NCBI RefSeq assembly: GCF_024171925.1
Contig: NZ_JAMTCO010000009.1
Span: 338,705 to 402,704 of the forward strand
Length of the DNA stretch: 64,000 bases
Direction: 5' to 3'
Source of the DNA: Actinokineospora diospyrosa
GTDB lineage: Bacteria > Actinomycetota > Actinomycetes > Mycobacteriales > Pseudonocardiaceae
Below, one piece after another: positions 11,366-20,560 of this stretch (the stretch's first letter is position 1; the number at the start of each line of letters is the position of its first letter). Position numbers and translations under genes: made by a program. The notes under the pieces were generated by a model that saw only the letters and a program-made list of their open reading frames with translations, did not search any database and was not told where the DNA came from.

Positions 11366-11520
11366 CGTACGCGGCAGACCGGCTGCACGAGGAGGTCGCG
11401 TACGTCGCCTACCACTTCCACTGGCCGCTGGAGGAGATCCTCGACCTCGAACACCCCGACCGGCTGCGCTACGTGGCCGAGATCGCCCGCATCAACACCA
11501 GGATCACGCAGGGACGGTGA
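11362..11520 (+). CDS. DUF6760-type small CIS protein (Afp6/Pvc6 position)
   Basis: A 52-residue protein is read from GTG 11362, with GGGGGA 5 bases before; its start overlaps the previous stop. The sequence TYAADRLHEEVAYVAYHFHWPLEEILDLEHPDRLRYV and its short helical tail match the small protein conserved in many CIS loci (DUF6760). In other systems a small gene sits in this position (Afp6). It is short, but the overlapping start, codon bias and conserved sequence make it convincing. Its function is not established; a structural or chaperone role at the tube start is likely. Confidence 0.8.
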   Translation: MTYAADRLHEEVAYVAYHFHWPLEEILDLEHPDRLRYVAEIARINTRITQGR

Positions 11521-11529
11521 GCAGAACCG

Positions 11530-14313
11530 ATGTGGCCGTGGCGACGCAAGCCCGCGCCCGCAGCCACCCCGCCGGACCGGGTGGAGCGGGCGGACTGGCG
11601 CGCGCTGCCACCGATCCAGCGGGTGGTGCCCGCGCACCCCGTGGTGAACCCGGTGCAGCGCTTCAGCTCCGGGCTCACCGCGTGGCAGAACCCGTCGTTC
11701 CTGCGGCCGCTCGCGCACCGCGTCGGCGAGGCGGAGCCGGGTGGGGTGGCGGACGTGCTGACGCCGGTCGTCGAGCTCCCGCTGGCAGTGCCGCCCAAGC
11801 GCGGTAAGGACCAGGTGACGGTGTCGAGGTGGACCGAGGAGCCGACGATCTGGCTCCCGGCGGTCCCGGAACGCCCAGCCACCCAGGAACATCCGGTGGC
11901 GCAACGGGTTCAGACTGATACATCAGAACCCTCTACAGTGGATGCTCCGCTCGCGCACGAGCGGGGCTTGGCCGAGTCGCCGATCGCGCACGAGGCGCCG
12001 AGTGTGCAGCGGACGGACCTGAACGCGCCGACCGCGCACGAGGCGTTGGATGTTCGGCGGGGTGATCAGTCTGGGCCGGACTCGCCCGGTGTGTCTGCGC
12101 ACGAGGTGGGGTCTGTGGTGACCGCGCCGCATGAGGTGGCGGACGTGCAGCGAGCCGCGGTGGATCTGCCGGTCGCGCAGGATGCGGTGGGCGTGCAGCG
12201 GTCAGCGGATTCGCCCGAGACTCGGGAGACGTTGGGCGCGCGTGAGTTGGCGCAACCGGTGGGTCCGCCGAGTACGCCGGAGCCGGCGGATGACCGGACT
12301 GCGGTGGATCTTCCGGTGACGGGCGAAGCGTTGGGTGTGCAGCGGTCGGAGCAGACCACGGTGGGTGCGCTAGAGCCGATCGGGGTGCAGCGGGTTGAGG
12401 CGGGGTTGCCGGTCGCCCACGATGCGGTGGGCGCGGAGCGGACCGAGGTGGATGCGCCTGTGGTGCGCGAGACGTTGGGTGTGGGGGAGTCGTCGCGGGC
12501 TGCGATCCTGCCGAGCGGGTCTGAGTCAGTTCGGGCGCAGCGAGCCGAAACGGATCTACCGGTCGCGCACGATGCGTTAGGCGTGGCACAGACTGCGGCG
12601 GGTTTGCCGAGTGTGCAACGGGTCGAGGCGGACTTGCCTGTGACGCGTGAGTCGTTGGGTGCGGAGCAGTCGGGACAGGATTTGCCTATCGCGCGTGAGA
12701 CCTTGGGCGTGAGTGTTCCGGGGCCGATAGGGGTGCAGCGGGTAGAGGCGGATTCGCCTGCTGGGCGTGAGATGTTGGGTGTGGGGGAGTCGGCGCCCAC
12801 GACGGAGCTGCCGGTCGTGCGCGAAGCCTTGGATCTGCCTAAGTCAGAGACGGGCCACTCGACCGATGTCGACGCGCCGGTGCTGGGTGGCGCCACTCCA
12901 TTGGCGCAGCGACTCGAACTTCCGGGAATCAGCACGGTCGACCTGCCCAGCACGAGCGAGGCTCCCAGCCTCCCCACGGCCGTGCAGCGCGCTGCCGAGC
13001 CCGGGCTGGGCGAGCCGATCGCCAGGCCCGTGCCCGAACCGGACCGCCCCGTCATCGCCACTGTCCAGCGCCGCCTCGGCCTCGGCGAGCCCATCGACCC
13101 CACCAGCCCGCCTGCCCGTGCCACGACGCCCACCCCCGACCTCGCCCACCCCGACATCGAGCCGGGCGGGCAACCCACCCTCCCGAACCAGCCCGCCCTA
13201 CCTGCTAGCCCCAGCCAGCCCACCCTGTCCGCCCACCCCGCTCTGCCCACTCTGTCCACTCACCCCACCCTGCCCACCCACCCCACCCTGCCCACTCACC
13301 CCGCCCCCACTGTCCAAACGCTGATCACCCAGCCAGCTCTGCCCACCAATCCCGCCTCAGCGGCTCACCCCACTCCACTCGGGCCACCCGCTCTGCCCGT
13401 CCATCCCGGCGCAGTGGTTCCGCCCGCCCACCGCGCCCAAACGTCCCTGCCCACCCCCACCATCCAGACGGTCTTGACCACTCAGACCACTTCACCCGCG
13501 CACCCCGCACCACCCGCTTCGCCTACCCACCCCGCTCTACCCGCATTGCCTACTCACCCCGCCCTGCCCGCTGTATCAACTCGCCTCACCCTGTCAACTG
13601 AGGCCGCTCTACCCACTCACGCAGGCCCGCCCGACCAGGCTGCCCGGTCCGCCGAGACGGTGCACACGGTCCAGCCCATCCTGGCCACCCAGCCGACGCC
13701 GCTCGTGTCGCGACCCGAGCAGGCCCCTGGGCAGTCGGACGTGCCCGTCCCGCTCACCTTCCCCACCCGGCCCGGCGCCCTCGACCCGGACCTGCGCGTC
13801 GTGTCCCTCTCCCGGGCCGTCGACCCCACACCCCCGGCCACCGACGCACCGACCCTCGGCCTCGCCCGAACCCCCGCGCCACCGGCGAACCCGGACCGCC
13901 TGGGACCACCCCCGCAACCACCCCCGGTCCCCGCCGTCCAGCGGAGCCACGACCCACCGGGGGAACTGCCCGCCGCGCAATCACCACTGCCGCCGCCGAC
14001 ACTGCCGCCGCCACTGACACCATCGCCGCGACACGCGTCGCGGCCGGTGGAGTTGGTGCCCGCTGTCCAACGGGTCGACGACCCGCCGCCGGAACCCGAG
14101 CCCGCCCCGACACCCGAGGCGGCCCCACCACCGGTGACCCAGACACCCGCCCCCGCGGCGGCTTCGACGGCGGCGCCCGCGTCCGGGGCGCCGCCGGAGG
14201 CTGTTCCGGAGGAACTGGTGCGCAAGCTGTTCGACCCGCTGCTGCGCAGGCTCAAGACCGAGCTGCGGCTCGACCGCGAACGCCGCGGTCGGGTGACCGA
14301 CCGGTGGCGCTGA
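11530..14313 (+). CDS. Large Pro/Ala-rich CIS protein with VQR repeats; possible tape measure
   Basis: This 927-residue protein has no recognised full-length family. Residues 1-120 are a conserved-looking head (MWPWRRKPAPAATPPDRVERADWRALPPIQRVVP). Residues 120-480 hold about a dozen degenerate repeats of roughly 20-35 residues around the pattern VQR-x3-DLPVA(H/R)-(D/E)-x-LGV. Residues 490-860 are low-complexity Pro/Thr/His tracts (THPTLPTHPTLPTHP). The last 40 residues are a charged helix (LFDPLLRRLKTELRLDRERRGRVTDRWR). It lies between the small CIS protein and the second tube protein. The locus has no other long tape-measure candidate, so a tape-measure or lumen role is possible, but the composition is unlike Afp14. 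The VQR motif is also common in DUF4157 proteins. Confidence 0.75.
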   Translation: MWPWRRKPAPAATPPDRVERADWRALPPIQRVVPAHPVVNPVQRFSSGLTAWQNPSFLRPLAHRVGEAEPGGVADVLTPVVELPLAVPPKRGKDQVTVSRWTEEPTIWLPAVPERPATQEHPVAQRVQTDTSEPSTVDAPLAHERGLAESPIAHEAPSVQRTDLNAPTAHEALDVRRGDQSGPDSPGVSAHEVGSVVTAPHEVADVQRAAVDLPVAQDAVGVQRSADSPETRETLGARELAQPVGPPSTPEPADDRTAVDLPVTGEALGVQRSEQTTVGALEPIGVQRVEAGLPVAHDAVGAERTEVDAPVVRETLGVGESSRAAILPSGSESVRAQRAETDLPVAHDALGVAQTAAGLPSVQRVEADLPVTRESLGAEQSGQDLPIARETLGVSVPGPIGVQRVEADSPAGREMLGVGESAPTTELPVVREALDLPKSETGHSTDVDAPVLGGATPLAQRLELPGISTVDLPSTSEAPSLPTAVQRAAEPGLGEPIARPVPEPDRPVIATVQRRLGLGEPIDPTSPPARATTPTPDLAHPDIEPGGQPTLPNQPALPASPSQPTLSAHPALPTLSTHPTLPTHPTLPTHPAPTVQTLITQPALPTNPASAAHPTPLGPPALPVHPGAVVPPAHRAQTSLPTPTIQTVLTTQTTSPAHPAPPASPTHPALPALPTHPALPAVSTRLTLSTEAALPTHAGPPDQAARSAETVHTVQPILATQPTPLVSRPEQAPGQSDVPVPLTFPTRPGALDPDLRVVSLSRAVDPTPPATDAPTLGLARTPAPPANPDRLGPPPQPPPVPAVQRSHDPPGELPAAQSPLPPPTLPPPLTPSPRHASRPVELVPAVQRVDDPPPEPEPAPTPEAAPPPVTQTPAPAAASTAAPASGAPPEAVPEELVRKLFDPLLRRLKTELRLDRERRGRVTDRWR

Positions 14314-14330
14314 GCTGAGGAGGGGGCGAG

Positions 14331-14762
14331 ATGACCAGCATCGAGGAGGCCGTCGCCGTCTGCTACGTCGTCAAGATCGACGACGAGAGCCTCGGCGCGT
14401 TCAGCAGCTGTGACGGGCTGGGCTGCGAGTTCGTGATGGAGCAACGGGAAGAGGGCGGCAACAACGGGTTCGTCTGGCAGCTGCCCACCCGCATCAAGTA
14501 CGGCAACGTCAAGTTCTCCCGGCCGGTGACCGCCGACAGCGCCAAGGTCACCGCCTGGATCGCGGGCATGGCGGGCGGGATCCGGCGCAAGACCGCCACG
14601 ATCGAGGCCAGGACGTTGGCGGGCAAGGTGATCGCCCGCTGGTCGCTGGTCGACGTGGTCCCGGTGCGCTGGACCGGCCCGCAGCTCTCCGCCGACTCGC
14701 CGAAGGTCGCCACCGAGACCCTGGAGTTGGCCCACCACGGTTTCCTCGGCCGGGGGGCGTGA
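14331..14762 (+). CDS. CIS tube-initiator protein (Pvc5/Afp5, gp19-like)
   Basis: This 143-residue second member of the tube family has VCYVVKIDDESLGAFSSCDGLGCEFVMEQREEGGNNGFVWQLPTRIKYGNVKFSRP, then TADSAKVTAWIAGMAG. It diverges clearly from the main tube protein at 10473. In Afp and PVC this paralogue forms the first tube layers on top of the baseplate hub. It has a strong ribosome site (GAGGAGGGGG). The next gene overlaps its stop (TGATG), so adaptor and tube initiator are co-translated. Confidence 0.93.
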   Translation: MTSIEEAVAVCYVVKIDDESLGAFSSCDGLGCEFVMEQREEGGNNGFVWQLPTRIKYGNVKFSRPVTADSAKVTAWIAGMAGGIRRKTATIEARTLAGKVIARWSLVDVVPVRWTGPQLSADSPKVATETLELAHHGFLGRGA

Positions 14763-15526
14763 TGAGCTCACCGATCACCTTCGTCTCCGCCGGGTCGCCC
14801 GCCGCGTCCAGCTACGGCGCGGGCGCGCCACCGAACCTGCAGCGCGCCAAGCTGGCCGTGCACAAGCCCCCGCAGGGCGGCAGCACGGCCAAACCGGGCG
14901 AGTTCATGTACGACATCCCGTTCCAGTTCAACCCCAAGGAGCTCTCGCTCACCAAGAACGCCAAGTGGAAGCGCGACGAGCAGCGCAACGCCAAGAAGAG
15001 CGGCCCGCCGGAGTTCAAGGGCGCCGACCCGTGCAAGTTGGCGCTGGAGATGTTCCTCGACGCGACCGACACCATGGACGACAAGGTCGTCAAGACCGTC
15101 GAGAAGGTCTTCGCCTGTTGCGTGGCCACCGAGGAGAGCAGGCAGAGCGGCAAGGGCTCGCCGCCGTGGGTGGTGTTCAAGTGGGGCGGGATGACCGGAT
15201 TCCCCGCCTACGTCGCCAGCGTCACCGCCAAGTACACCCTGTTCACCCCGGCGGGCGTTCCGGTCCGCGCCGTGTGCACGGTGAACCTGGAGGAGATCTC
15301 CGGCGAGCAGGGCGGCCAGAACCCGACCTCGGGCACCCGCGCGGTCCGCGCCACGCACACCCTGGTCGCGGGGGACACGTTGCAGTCGGTGGCGTTCCGC
15401 GCCTACGGCGATCCCCGGTTCTGGCGCGACATCGCCGAGCTCAACGACATCGACGACCCGATGGTGCTGCGCCCGGGGACCCGGCTGCGGGTGCCCGCGC
15501 TGGAGGAGATCTCCCGTGGCCAATGA
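14762..15526 (+). CDS. CIS LysM baseplate adaptor (Pvc7/Afp7-like)
   Basis: The protein has 254 residues. The main domain (about 20-195) is the CIS adaptor family, with the marker IPFQFNPKELSLTKNAKWKRDEQRNAKKSGPPEFKG. It ends in a LysM domain at about 198-250 (THTLVAGDTLQSVAFRAYGDPRFWRDIAELNDIDDP, then LRPGTRLRVP). In particles the protein links the spike to the first tube ring, like phage gp53 with its LysM. The start may be GTG 14759 or ATG 14762; ATG is taken because it gives the TGATG junction. It overlaps the spike gene by 11 bp. Confidence 0.92.
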   Translation: MSSPITFVSAGSPAASSYGAGAPPNLQRAKLAVHKPPQGGSTAKPGEFMYDIPFQFNPKELSLTKNAKWKRDEQRNAKKSGPPEFKGADPCKLALEMFLDATDTMDDKVVKTVEKVFACCVATEESRQSGKGSPPWVVFKWGGMTGFPAYVASVTAKYTLFTPAGVPVRAVCTVNLEEISGEQGGQNPTSGTRAVRATHTLVAGDTLQSVAFRAYGDPRFWRDIAELNDIDDPMVLRPGTRLRVPALEEISRGQ

Positions 15527-17288
15527 GAGCTTCGCCAACTCCCTGGTCGTGACCGTCAACGGGCAACCGCTGCCCGCCGACGTCAAGGCCATGCTCGCGG
15601 TCGCCTACGTCGACGACAGCCGGAACCTGCCGGACATGTTCGTCCTGCGCTTCCGCGACCCGGGCGGCGTCGTGCTCTCGAAGGCGGGGGTCAAGGTGGG
15701 GGTCCCGGTGGAGCTGAAGGTGCAGACCGCGGACCCGGGTGGCCCGCAACCGCTGATGAGCGGCGAGGTCACCGCCGTCGGCATCGAACTCGACCGCACC
15801 GGCACCTTCACCGAGGTCCGCGGCTACGACCACGCGCACCGGCTGTTCCGCGGCAGGCGGGTGGCGGCGTACCCGGACATGACCGTCGCCGACGTGGTCC
15901 GCAAGGTGACCACCCGGGCGGGCTTGCGGGCGGGCACGATCGACGACGTCAAGGGCTACGGCGGTGCCCCGAACACCCAGTTCGGCCAGGACAACATCAG
16001 CGACTGGGAGTTCCTGTCCCGCCTCGCCGACGCCGTCGGGGCGCAGATCGCCGTGGTGGACAAGAAGCTCGACTTCAAGCTGCCGGAACAGCCCTCCGGC
16101 GCGCCCGACAAGTCGGCCAAGGCCGCGACCGACCCGCTCGTGCTCGAGGCGCACCGCAACCTGCTCTCGTTGCGCGCCGGGGTGACCGCCGCCGAGCAGG
16201 TGCCCAAGGTCGAGGTCCGCGGCTGGGACGTGAAAGCCAAGCAGGCCATCACCGCCACCGAGACCCCGAAGCACGCCGGGATCGACGTGCCGGGCGCGGA
16301 CCCGGTCGCGCTCGCCAACGGGTTCGCCAGCCCACCGCTGGTGGCCGCCACGACCAGGGGCACGCAGGGCGCGGCGGCGGCGATGGCCAAGGGGCTGGCC
16401 AACGAGTTCGGCAGCGCCTGCGTCGAACTCGACGGCGTCGCCAAGGGGAACCCGAAGCTGCGGGCGGGCGCGCAGGTGGCGCTGGCCAACGTGGGGGAGC
16501 CGTTCGCGGGCAAGTACACCCTCACCAACACCCGGCACCTGTTCAGCGACGAGGTCGGCTACACCACCGAGTTCTCGGTGTCCGGCAGGCAGGAGCGCTC
16601 GTTCTACGGCCTCGCCGCGGGCGGGCGCGACGGCCGGGGAGTCCACAATGGACTGGTCACCGGGGTGGTCAGCGACGTGCGGGACCCGGACAAGCTGGGG
16701 CGGGTCAAGGTCACCTTCCCGTGGTTGGCCGAGGACTACACCAGCGGTTGGGCCAGGATGACCGAGTGGGGCGCGGGCAAGGACCGCGGCGCGATGATGC
16801 TGCCCGAGGTCGGCGACGAGGTGGTCCTCGGGTTCGACCACGGCGACTTCGACGCCCCGTTCGTGCTCGGCTCGCTGCACAACGGCAAGGACACCGTCCC
16901 GAAGTTCAGCAAACCGGTGGTGGACGGGGGATCCGGGGAGATCGCGGTGCGCGGGTTCGTCTCCCGCAAGGCGCACAAGGTCGAGTTCGTCGAGGCCGAC
17001 GGCATCACCATCGCCACCGGCGACGGCAAGTTCGTGCTCACCCTCGACCAGACCAAGCAGGTCATCGAGATCACCAGCGGCAAGGAGATCTCGGTCAAGG
17101 CCACCAACGGCATCAAGGTCGACGCCGGGCAGGGCCCGCTGGAGCTCAAGGGCCAGACGGTGGCGGTCAAGGCCGTCGGCGCGTTCACCGCCGAGGGCTC
17201 CACCGCCGCGGTCAAGGGCCAGGGCCAGGCCGAGCTCAGCGCGAGCGGCCCGGTGACCGTCAAGGGCGCCATCGTGAAGATCAACTGA
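15516..17288 (+). CDS. CIS spike protein, VgrG/gp27-gp5-like (Pvc8/Afp8)
   Basis: The protein has 590 residues. The gp27-like hub fills about 1-365 (phage late-control D fold, with GYDHAHRLFRG and TVADVVRKVTTRAGL). The gp5 OB-fold follows at about 375-460 (GLVTGVVSDVRDPDKLGRVKVTFPWL, then VGDEVVLGFDHGDFDAPFVLGSLHNG). A beta-helix needle with repeating K-G/A patterns runs from 480 to the end (EISVKATNGIKVDAGQGPLELKGQ). No C-terminal enzyme domain is attached, so the spike is not an evolved-VgrG effector. The start is GTG 15516, after GGAGGAG and inside the adaptor gene. A PAAR tip follows with a TGATG overlap. It trimerises at the particle tip. Confidence 0.95.
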   Translation: MANESFANSLVVTVNGQPLPADVKAMLAVAYVDDSRNLPDMFVLRFRDPGGVVLSKAGVKVGVPVELKVQTADPGGPQPLMSGEVTAVGIELDRTGTFTEVRGYDHAHRLFRGRRVAAYPDMTVADVVRKVTTRAGLRAGTIDDVKGYGGAPNTQFGQDNISDWEFLSRLADAVGAQIAVVDKKLDFKLPEQPSGAPDKSAKAATDPLVLEAHRNLLSLRAGVTAAEQVPKVEVRGWDVKAKQAITATETPKHAGIDVPGADPVALANGFASPPLVAATTRGTQGAAAAMAKGLANEFGSACVELDGVAKGNPKLRAGAQVALANVGEPFAGKYTLTNTRHLFSDEVGYTTEFSVSGRQERSFYGLAAGGRDGRGVHNGLVTGVVSDVRDPDKLGRVKVTFPWLAEDYTSGWARMTEWGAGKDRGAMMLPEVGDEVVLGFDHGDFDAPFVLGSLHNGKDTVPKFSKPVVDGGSGEIAVRGFVSRKAHKVEFVEADGITIATGDGKFVLTLDQTKQVIEITSGKEISVKATNGIKVDAGQGPLELKGQTVAVKAVGAFTAEGSTAAVKGQGQAELSASGPVTVKGAIVKIN

Positions 17289-17596
17289 TGTCCGGCTGCG
17301 GGAAGGGGAGTGGCATGCCGCCAGCGGCGAGGGTCGGCGACCCGACCGGGCACCCGGGCACCATCACCGGGCCCGGGGTGCCGACCGTGCTCATCGGCGG
17401 CAAACCCGCGGCCACGGTGGGCGACCTGCACGCCTGCTCGTTCCCGCCGCCGCCCCCGCACCCGCCGACCCCGATCCTGCCGCCCGGGTGCCCGACGGTG
17501 CTCATCGGCGGCAAACCCGCCGCGCGGCTCGGCGACCTGTCCGGCTGCGGCGCCCCGATCATCCTGGGCTGCCCGACCGTCCTCATTGGAGGCTGA
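17288..17596 (+). CDS. PAAR-repeat spike tip protein (Pvc10/Afp10-like)
   Basis: This 102-residue protein caps the spike. PAAR motifs are clear: MPPAARVGDPTGHPGTI, then two near-identical VLIGGKPAAxxGDL units around residues 38-48 and 75-85, and a final CPTVLIGG. Cys and His residues that could hold the tip metal are present (DLHAC, SGCG). A proline run (FPPPPPHPPTP) separates the units. There is no effector extension. It overlaps the spike gene by one base, and its last codons contain the GGAGG that serves the gp25 gene. Confidence 0.93.
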   Translation: MSGCGKGSGMPPAARVGDPTGHPGTITGPGVPTVLIGGKPAATVGDLHACSFPPPPPHPPTPILPPGCPTVLIGGKPAARLGDLSGCGAPIILGCPTVLIGG

Positions 17597-17597
17597 C

Positions 17598-18050
17598 GTG
17601 GAGTTCATCGGCAGGGGCTGGGCGTTCCCGGTGCGCACCGACGCCACCGGGTCGGTCGCGCTGGTCGGCGGTGACCGCGAGATCGTGGAGAGCATCCGGC
17701 TGATCCTGGGCACCTCGCCGGGGGAGCGGCCGATGCGCCCGGAGTTCGGCTGCGCCATCCACGACCTGGTGTTCGCCCCCGCGGACGCCGCCACCGCCGG
17801 GCAACTCGCCTACGAGGTGCGGGTCGCGCTGGAGCGTTGGGAACCCCGCATCAGCCTCGACGACGTCGTGGTCGGGTTCGACGCGGTCGACGAGGGCATG
17901 CTGCTCATCGACATCCGCTACTCGCTGCGCGACCGCAACGACCCGCGCAACCTGGTCTTCCCGTTCTACGTCATCCCCAGCCACGAACCGACGCCGCTGC
18001 CCGGTGACCGGCCGGTCATCGAGGCCGCGGGCGCCCGGGAGGGTCTCTGA
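17598..18050 (+). CDS. Baseplate wedge protein, gp25-like (Pvc9/Afp9)
   Basis: The protein has 150 residues and carries the gp25 signature ESIRLILGTSPGERPMRPEFGCAIHDLVF at about 35-62, the most conserved stretch in phage and CIS wedges. The remainder, RVALERWEPRISLDDVVV and then LLIDIRYSLRDRNDPRNLVFPFYV, matches the rest of the fold. The start is GTG 17598, which is not preceded by any better choice and has GGAGG 5 bases before, located inside the PAAR gene. It nucleates sheath assembly in related systems. Its stop overlaps the next start (TGATG). Confidence 0.93.
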   Translation: MEFIGRGWAFPVRTDATGSVALVGGDREIVESIRLILGTSPGERPMRPEFGCAIHDLVFAPADAATAGQLAYEVRVALERWEPRISLDDVVVGFDAVDEGMLLIDIRYSLRDRNDPRNLVFPFYVIPSHEPTPLPGDRPVIEAAGAREGL

Positions 18051-19984
18051 TGGGCATCCCGATCCCGAACCTGGACGACCGCCGCTTCCAGGACCTCGTC
18101 GACGAGGCCAAGCGCCGGGTGCAGCAGCGCTGCCCGGAGTGGTCCGACCACAACGTCTCCGACCCCGGCGTCACCCTGATCGAGACCTTCGCGTTCATGG
18201 TCGACCAGCTGATCTACCGGGTGAACCGGATCCCGGAGCGGGCCTACCTGCGCTTCCTCGACCTCATCGGGGTCACCCTGTTCCCGCCTGCCGCCGCCCG
18301 GGTGCCCGCGACGTTCCGGCTGTCCGCGCCGCAGGAGAACCCGGTGTTCGTGCAGGCGGGCAGCCAGGTCGTCACCCAGCGCACCGAGGTGTCCGACCCG
18401 GTGGTGTTCACCCTGGAGCGCACCCTGCAGATCCGGCCGTGCGAGTGGACCCACCTGGCCACCTCCTCCGGTGGCCGCCCGCCGGTCGACCGCACCGACG
18501 ACGTCGTCGACGGCCGCGCCCCCGCGCTCTTCGGCGCCCAGCCCGAGCCGGACGACACCGTCTACATCGGATTGTCCGACGCGGTGCCCGGCGGGTTGGT
18601 GCTGCTGCGGATGGAGTGCCAGGTCGAGGGCGTCGGCATCGACCCGCGCGACCCGCCGCTGGCCTGGGAGGCGTGGGACGGGCAGCGGTGGGCCACCTGC
18701 GAGGTGGCGCACGACACCACCGGCGGCTTCAACACCGCGGGCGACGTCGAGCTGCACCTGCCCGAGGAGCACGAGGCGTCCGTCGTCGGCGTGCACCGCG
18801 CGGGCTGGATCCGCTGCCGTGCCACGGCTCCCGAACCGGGCCAGGCGTTCTACCAGGCGTCGCCGACGCTGCGGGCCATCACCGCGGCCACCGTCGGCGC
18901 GACCGGGACCGCGGTGCACGCCGAGGTCGTGCGCGACGAGGTGGTCGGGGTGTCCGAAGGCGTGCCGGGGCAGCGCTTCGAACTGCTGCGCCGCCCGGTC
19001 GTGGCCGGTGAGCCGCTGGTGCTCGAGGTCGGCGCCGACGAGGGCTGGCAGGAGTGGACCGAGGTCGCCTCGTTCGCCGACTCCGGCCCCGACGACCGGC
19101 ACTTCGCCCTGGACCGGGTCGCGGGCGAGGTCGTGTTCGGCCCCGCGATCCGCCAGCCGGACGGCGCTTTCCGCTACTACGGCGCGGTCCCGGCCAAGGC
19201 GGCCGCCCTGCGCGTGCCCCGCTACCGCACCGGCGGCGGCCGCGGCGGCAACGTCGCCCGCGGCATGCTGGCCGTGCTGCGCGACCCGGTGCCGTTCGTC
19301 AGCGGGGTCACCAACCACCGGCCCGCCACCGGCGGAGTGGACGGCGAGACCGTCGACGACGCCGCCATCCGCGGCCCGCTGACCCTGCGCACCCTCGACC
19401 GGGCCGTCACCGCCCACGACTACGAGGAGCTGACCCGCGGCGCGTCCCCGCAGGTCGCCCGGGTCCGCTGCGCGCCGGATCCCCACAGCCCCAACGGGGT
19501 TCGCGTGCTGGTCGTGCCCACCCTCCCGAACTCCGGTGAGCTCGCCTTCGCCTCGCTGAAGCTGCCCGACCGGCTGCGCGCCGACGCCCAGCGCGCGCTG
19601 GAGTCCCGCCGCTGCCTCGGTGCCCGCGTGGTCATCGAGCCGCCGTTCTACCAGGGCGTCACCGTGGTCGCCCAGCTGCGCGCCCGGCCGAAGGTCGTCG
19701 CCGACTCGCTCGCCGCGCGCGCCACCGTCGCCCTGCACGACTACCTCAACCCCATCACCGGTGGCCCCGACGGCGCGGGCTGGCCCTTCGGCCGCCCGGT
19801 GCAGGAGGGCGAGATGTTCGCCGTCCTGCAGCAGCTGCAGGGCGTGGAGATGGTCGAGAGCGTGCTGCTGTTCGCCGCCGACCCGGTCACCGGCGCCCGC
19901 GGCGACATCGTCAAGCGGATCGACATCCCACCCGACGCCCTGGTGTTCTCCTACGGCCACCAGGTCAGAGTGACGAGGAGCTGA
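18050..19984 (+). CDS. Baseplate J-like wedge protein (Pvc11/Afp11)
   Basis: This 644-residue protein begins GIPIPNLDDRRFQDLVDEAKRRVQQRCPEWSDHNVSDPGVTLIETFAFMVDQLIYRVNRIPERAYLRFLDLIG, the standard start of CIS baseplate J proteins. The middle holds RYRTGGGRGGNVARG and the triplex-forming AIRGPLTLRTLDRAVTAHDYEELT region (about 440-480). The end, IKRIDIPPDALVFSYGHQVRV-like, matches the family. It assembles with tail protein I as the wedge ring. It starts at ATG 18050, overlapping the gp25 stop by one base. Confidence 0.94.
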   Translation: MGIPIPNLDDRRFQDLVDEAKRRVQQRCPEWSDHNVSDPGVTLIETFAFMVDQLIYRVNRIPERAYLRFLDLIGVTLFPPAAARVPATFRLSAPQENPVFVQAGSQVVTQRTEVSDPVVFTLERTLQIRPCEWTHLATSSGGRPPVDRTDDVVDGRAPALFGAQPEPDDTVYIGLSDAVPGGLVLLRMECQVEGVGIDPRDPPLAWEAWDGQRWATCEVAHDTTGGFNTAGDVELHLPEEHEASVVGVHRAGWIRCRATAPEPGQAFYQASPTLRAITAATVGATGTAVHAEVVRDEVVGVSEGVPGQRFELLRRPVVAGEPLVLEVGADEGWQEWTEVASFADSGPDDRHFALDRVAGEVVFGPAIRQPDGAFRYYGAVPAKAAALRVPRYRTGGGRGGNVARGMLAVLRDPVPFVSGVTNHRPATGGVDGETVDDAAIRGPLTLRTLDRAVTAHDYEELTRGASPQVARVRCAPDPHSPNGVRVLVVPTLPNSGELAFASLKLPDRLRADAQRALESRRCLGARVVIEPPFYQGVTVVAQLRARPKVVADSLAARATVALHDYLNPITGGPDGAGWPFGRPVQEGEMFAVLQQLQGVEMVESVLLFAADPVTGARGDIVKRIDIPPDALVFSYGHQVRVTRS

Positions 19985-19987
19985 GGC

Positions 19988-20560
19988 GTGCGCACCGCGT
20001 CCGCGGACGTCCCGGTCCGCCACCCGATCGGCGAGCGGCTGCCCGCCATCTACGCCGAGAACGAGTTCACCCAGCGGTTCACCGCCGCCCTCGACGAGGT
20101 GATCGCGCCGCTGTTCGCGGTGCTGGACTCCTTCGCCGACTACTTCGACCCGGCGCTGGCCGCCCCGGACTTCCTCGACTGGCTGTCCTCCTGGGTCGCG
20201 CTGGAGGCCGACGAGGGCTGGGGCCCCCGGCAGCGCCGCGACCTGATCGGCGCCGCCGTGGCCATGCACCGCCGCCGCGGCACCGTCGACGGGCTCGCCC
20301 GCCAGGTGGAGCTGCTGACCGGCGGCGCGGTCGAGGTCACCGACACCGGCGGCTGCGTCGCCAACGCCGAGCACGGCGGCCCGCTGCCCGGCGCCGACCC
20401 GGGGCAGGTGCGGGTCCTGGTGCGCGTCGCCGACCCGGCCGCGGTCGACCCGGCCGCGGTGCGCGCCTCGGTCGCCGAATCCGTCCCGGTGCACCTGCGG
20501 GTGGCCGTCGAAGTCGTCGGCGGGGCGCCCGCCGGGAACACCAACGGGAGCGGTACATGA
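19988..20560 (+). CDS. Tail protein I-like baseplate protein (Pvc12/Afp12)
   Basis: The protein has 190 residues. The core, RLPAIYAENEFTQRFTAALDEVIAPLFAVLDSFADYFDPALAAPDFLDWLSSWV and then RRDLIGAAVAMHRRRGTVDGLARQVELLTG, is the phage tail protein I family used as the outer wedge of CIS baseplates. The start is GTG 19988, 3 bp after the J gene stop, with AGGAG in front. In Afp/PVC a host-binding fibre gene would follow; here a membrane protein gene follows instead and overlaps by 4 bp (ATGA). Confidence 0.92.
   Translation: MRTASADVPVRHPIGERLPAIYAENEFTQRFTAALDEVIAPLFAVLDSFADYFDPALAAPDFLDWLSSWVALEADEGWGPRQRRDLIGAAVAMHRRRGTVDGLARQVELLTGGAVEVTDTGGCVANAEHGGPLPGADPGQVRVLVRVADPAAVDPAAVRASVAESVPVHLRVAVEVVGGAPAGNTNGSGT

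Noticed and set aside
17966-20494. Long minus-strand open frame of 842 codons across the gp25/J/I genes, and similar ones at 30904-32982 and 58800-62225
   Set aside because: They lie antisense to well-supported genes, are Arg/Gly/His/Val-rich without domain signatures, and arise from the high GC third positions of the real genes.
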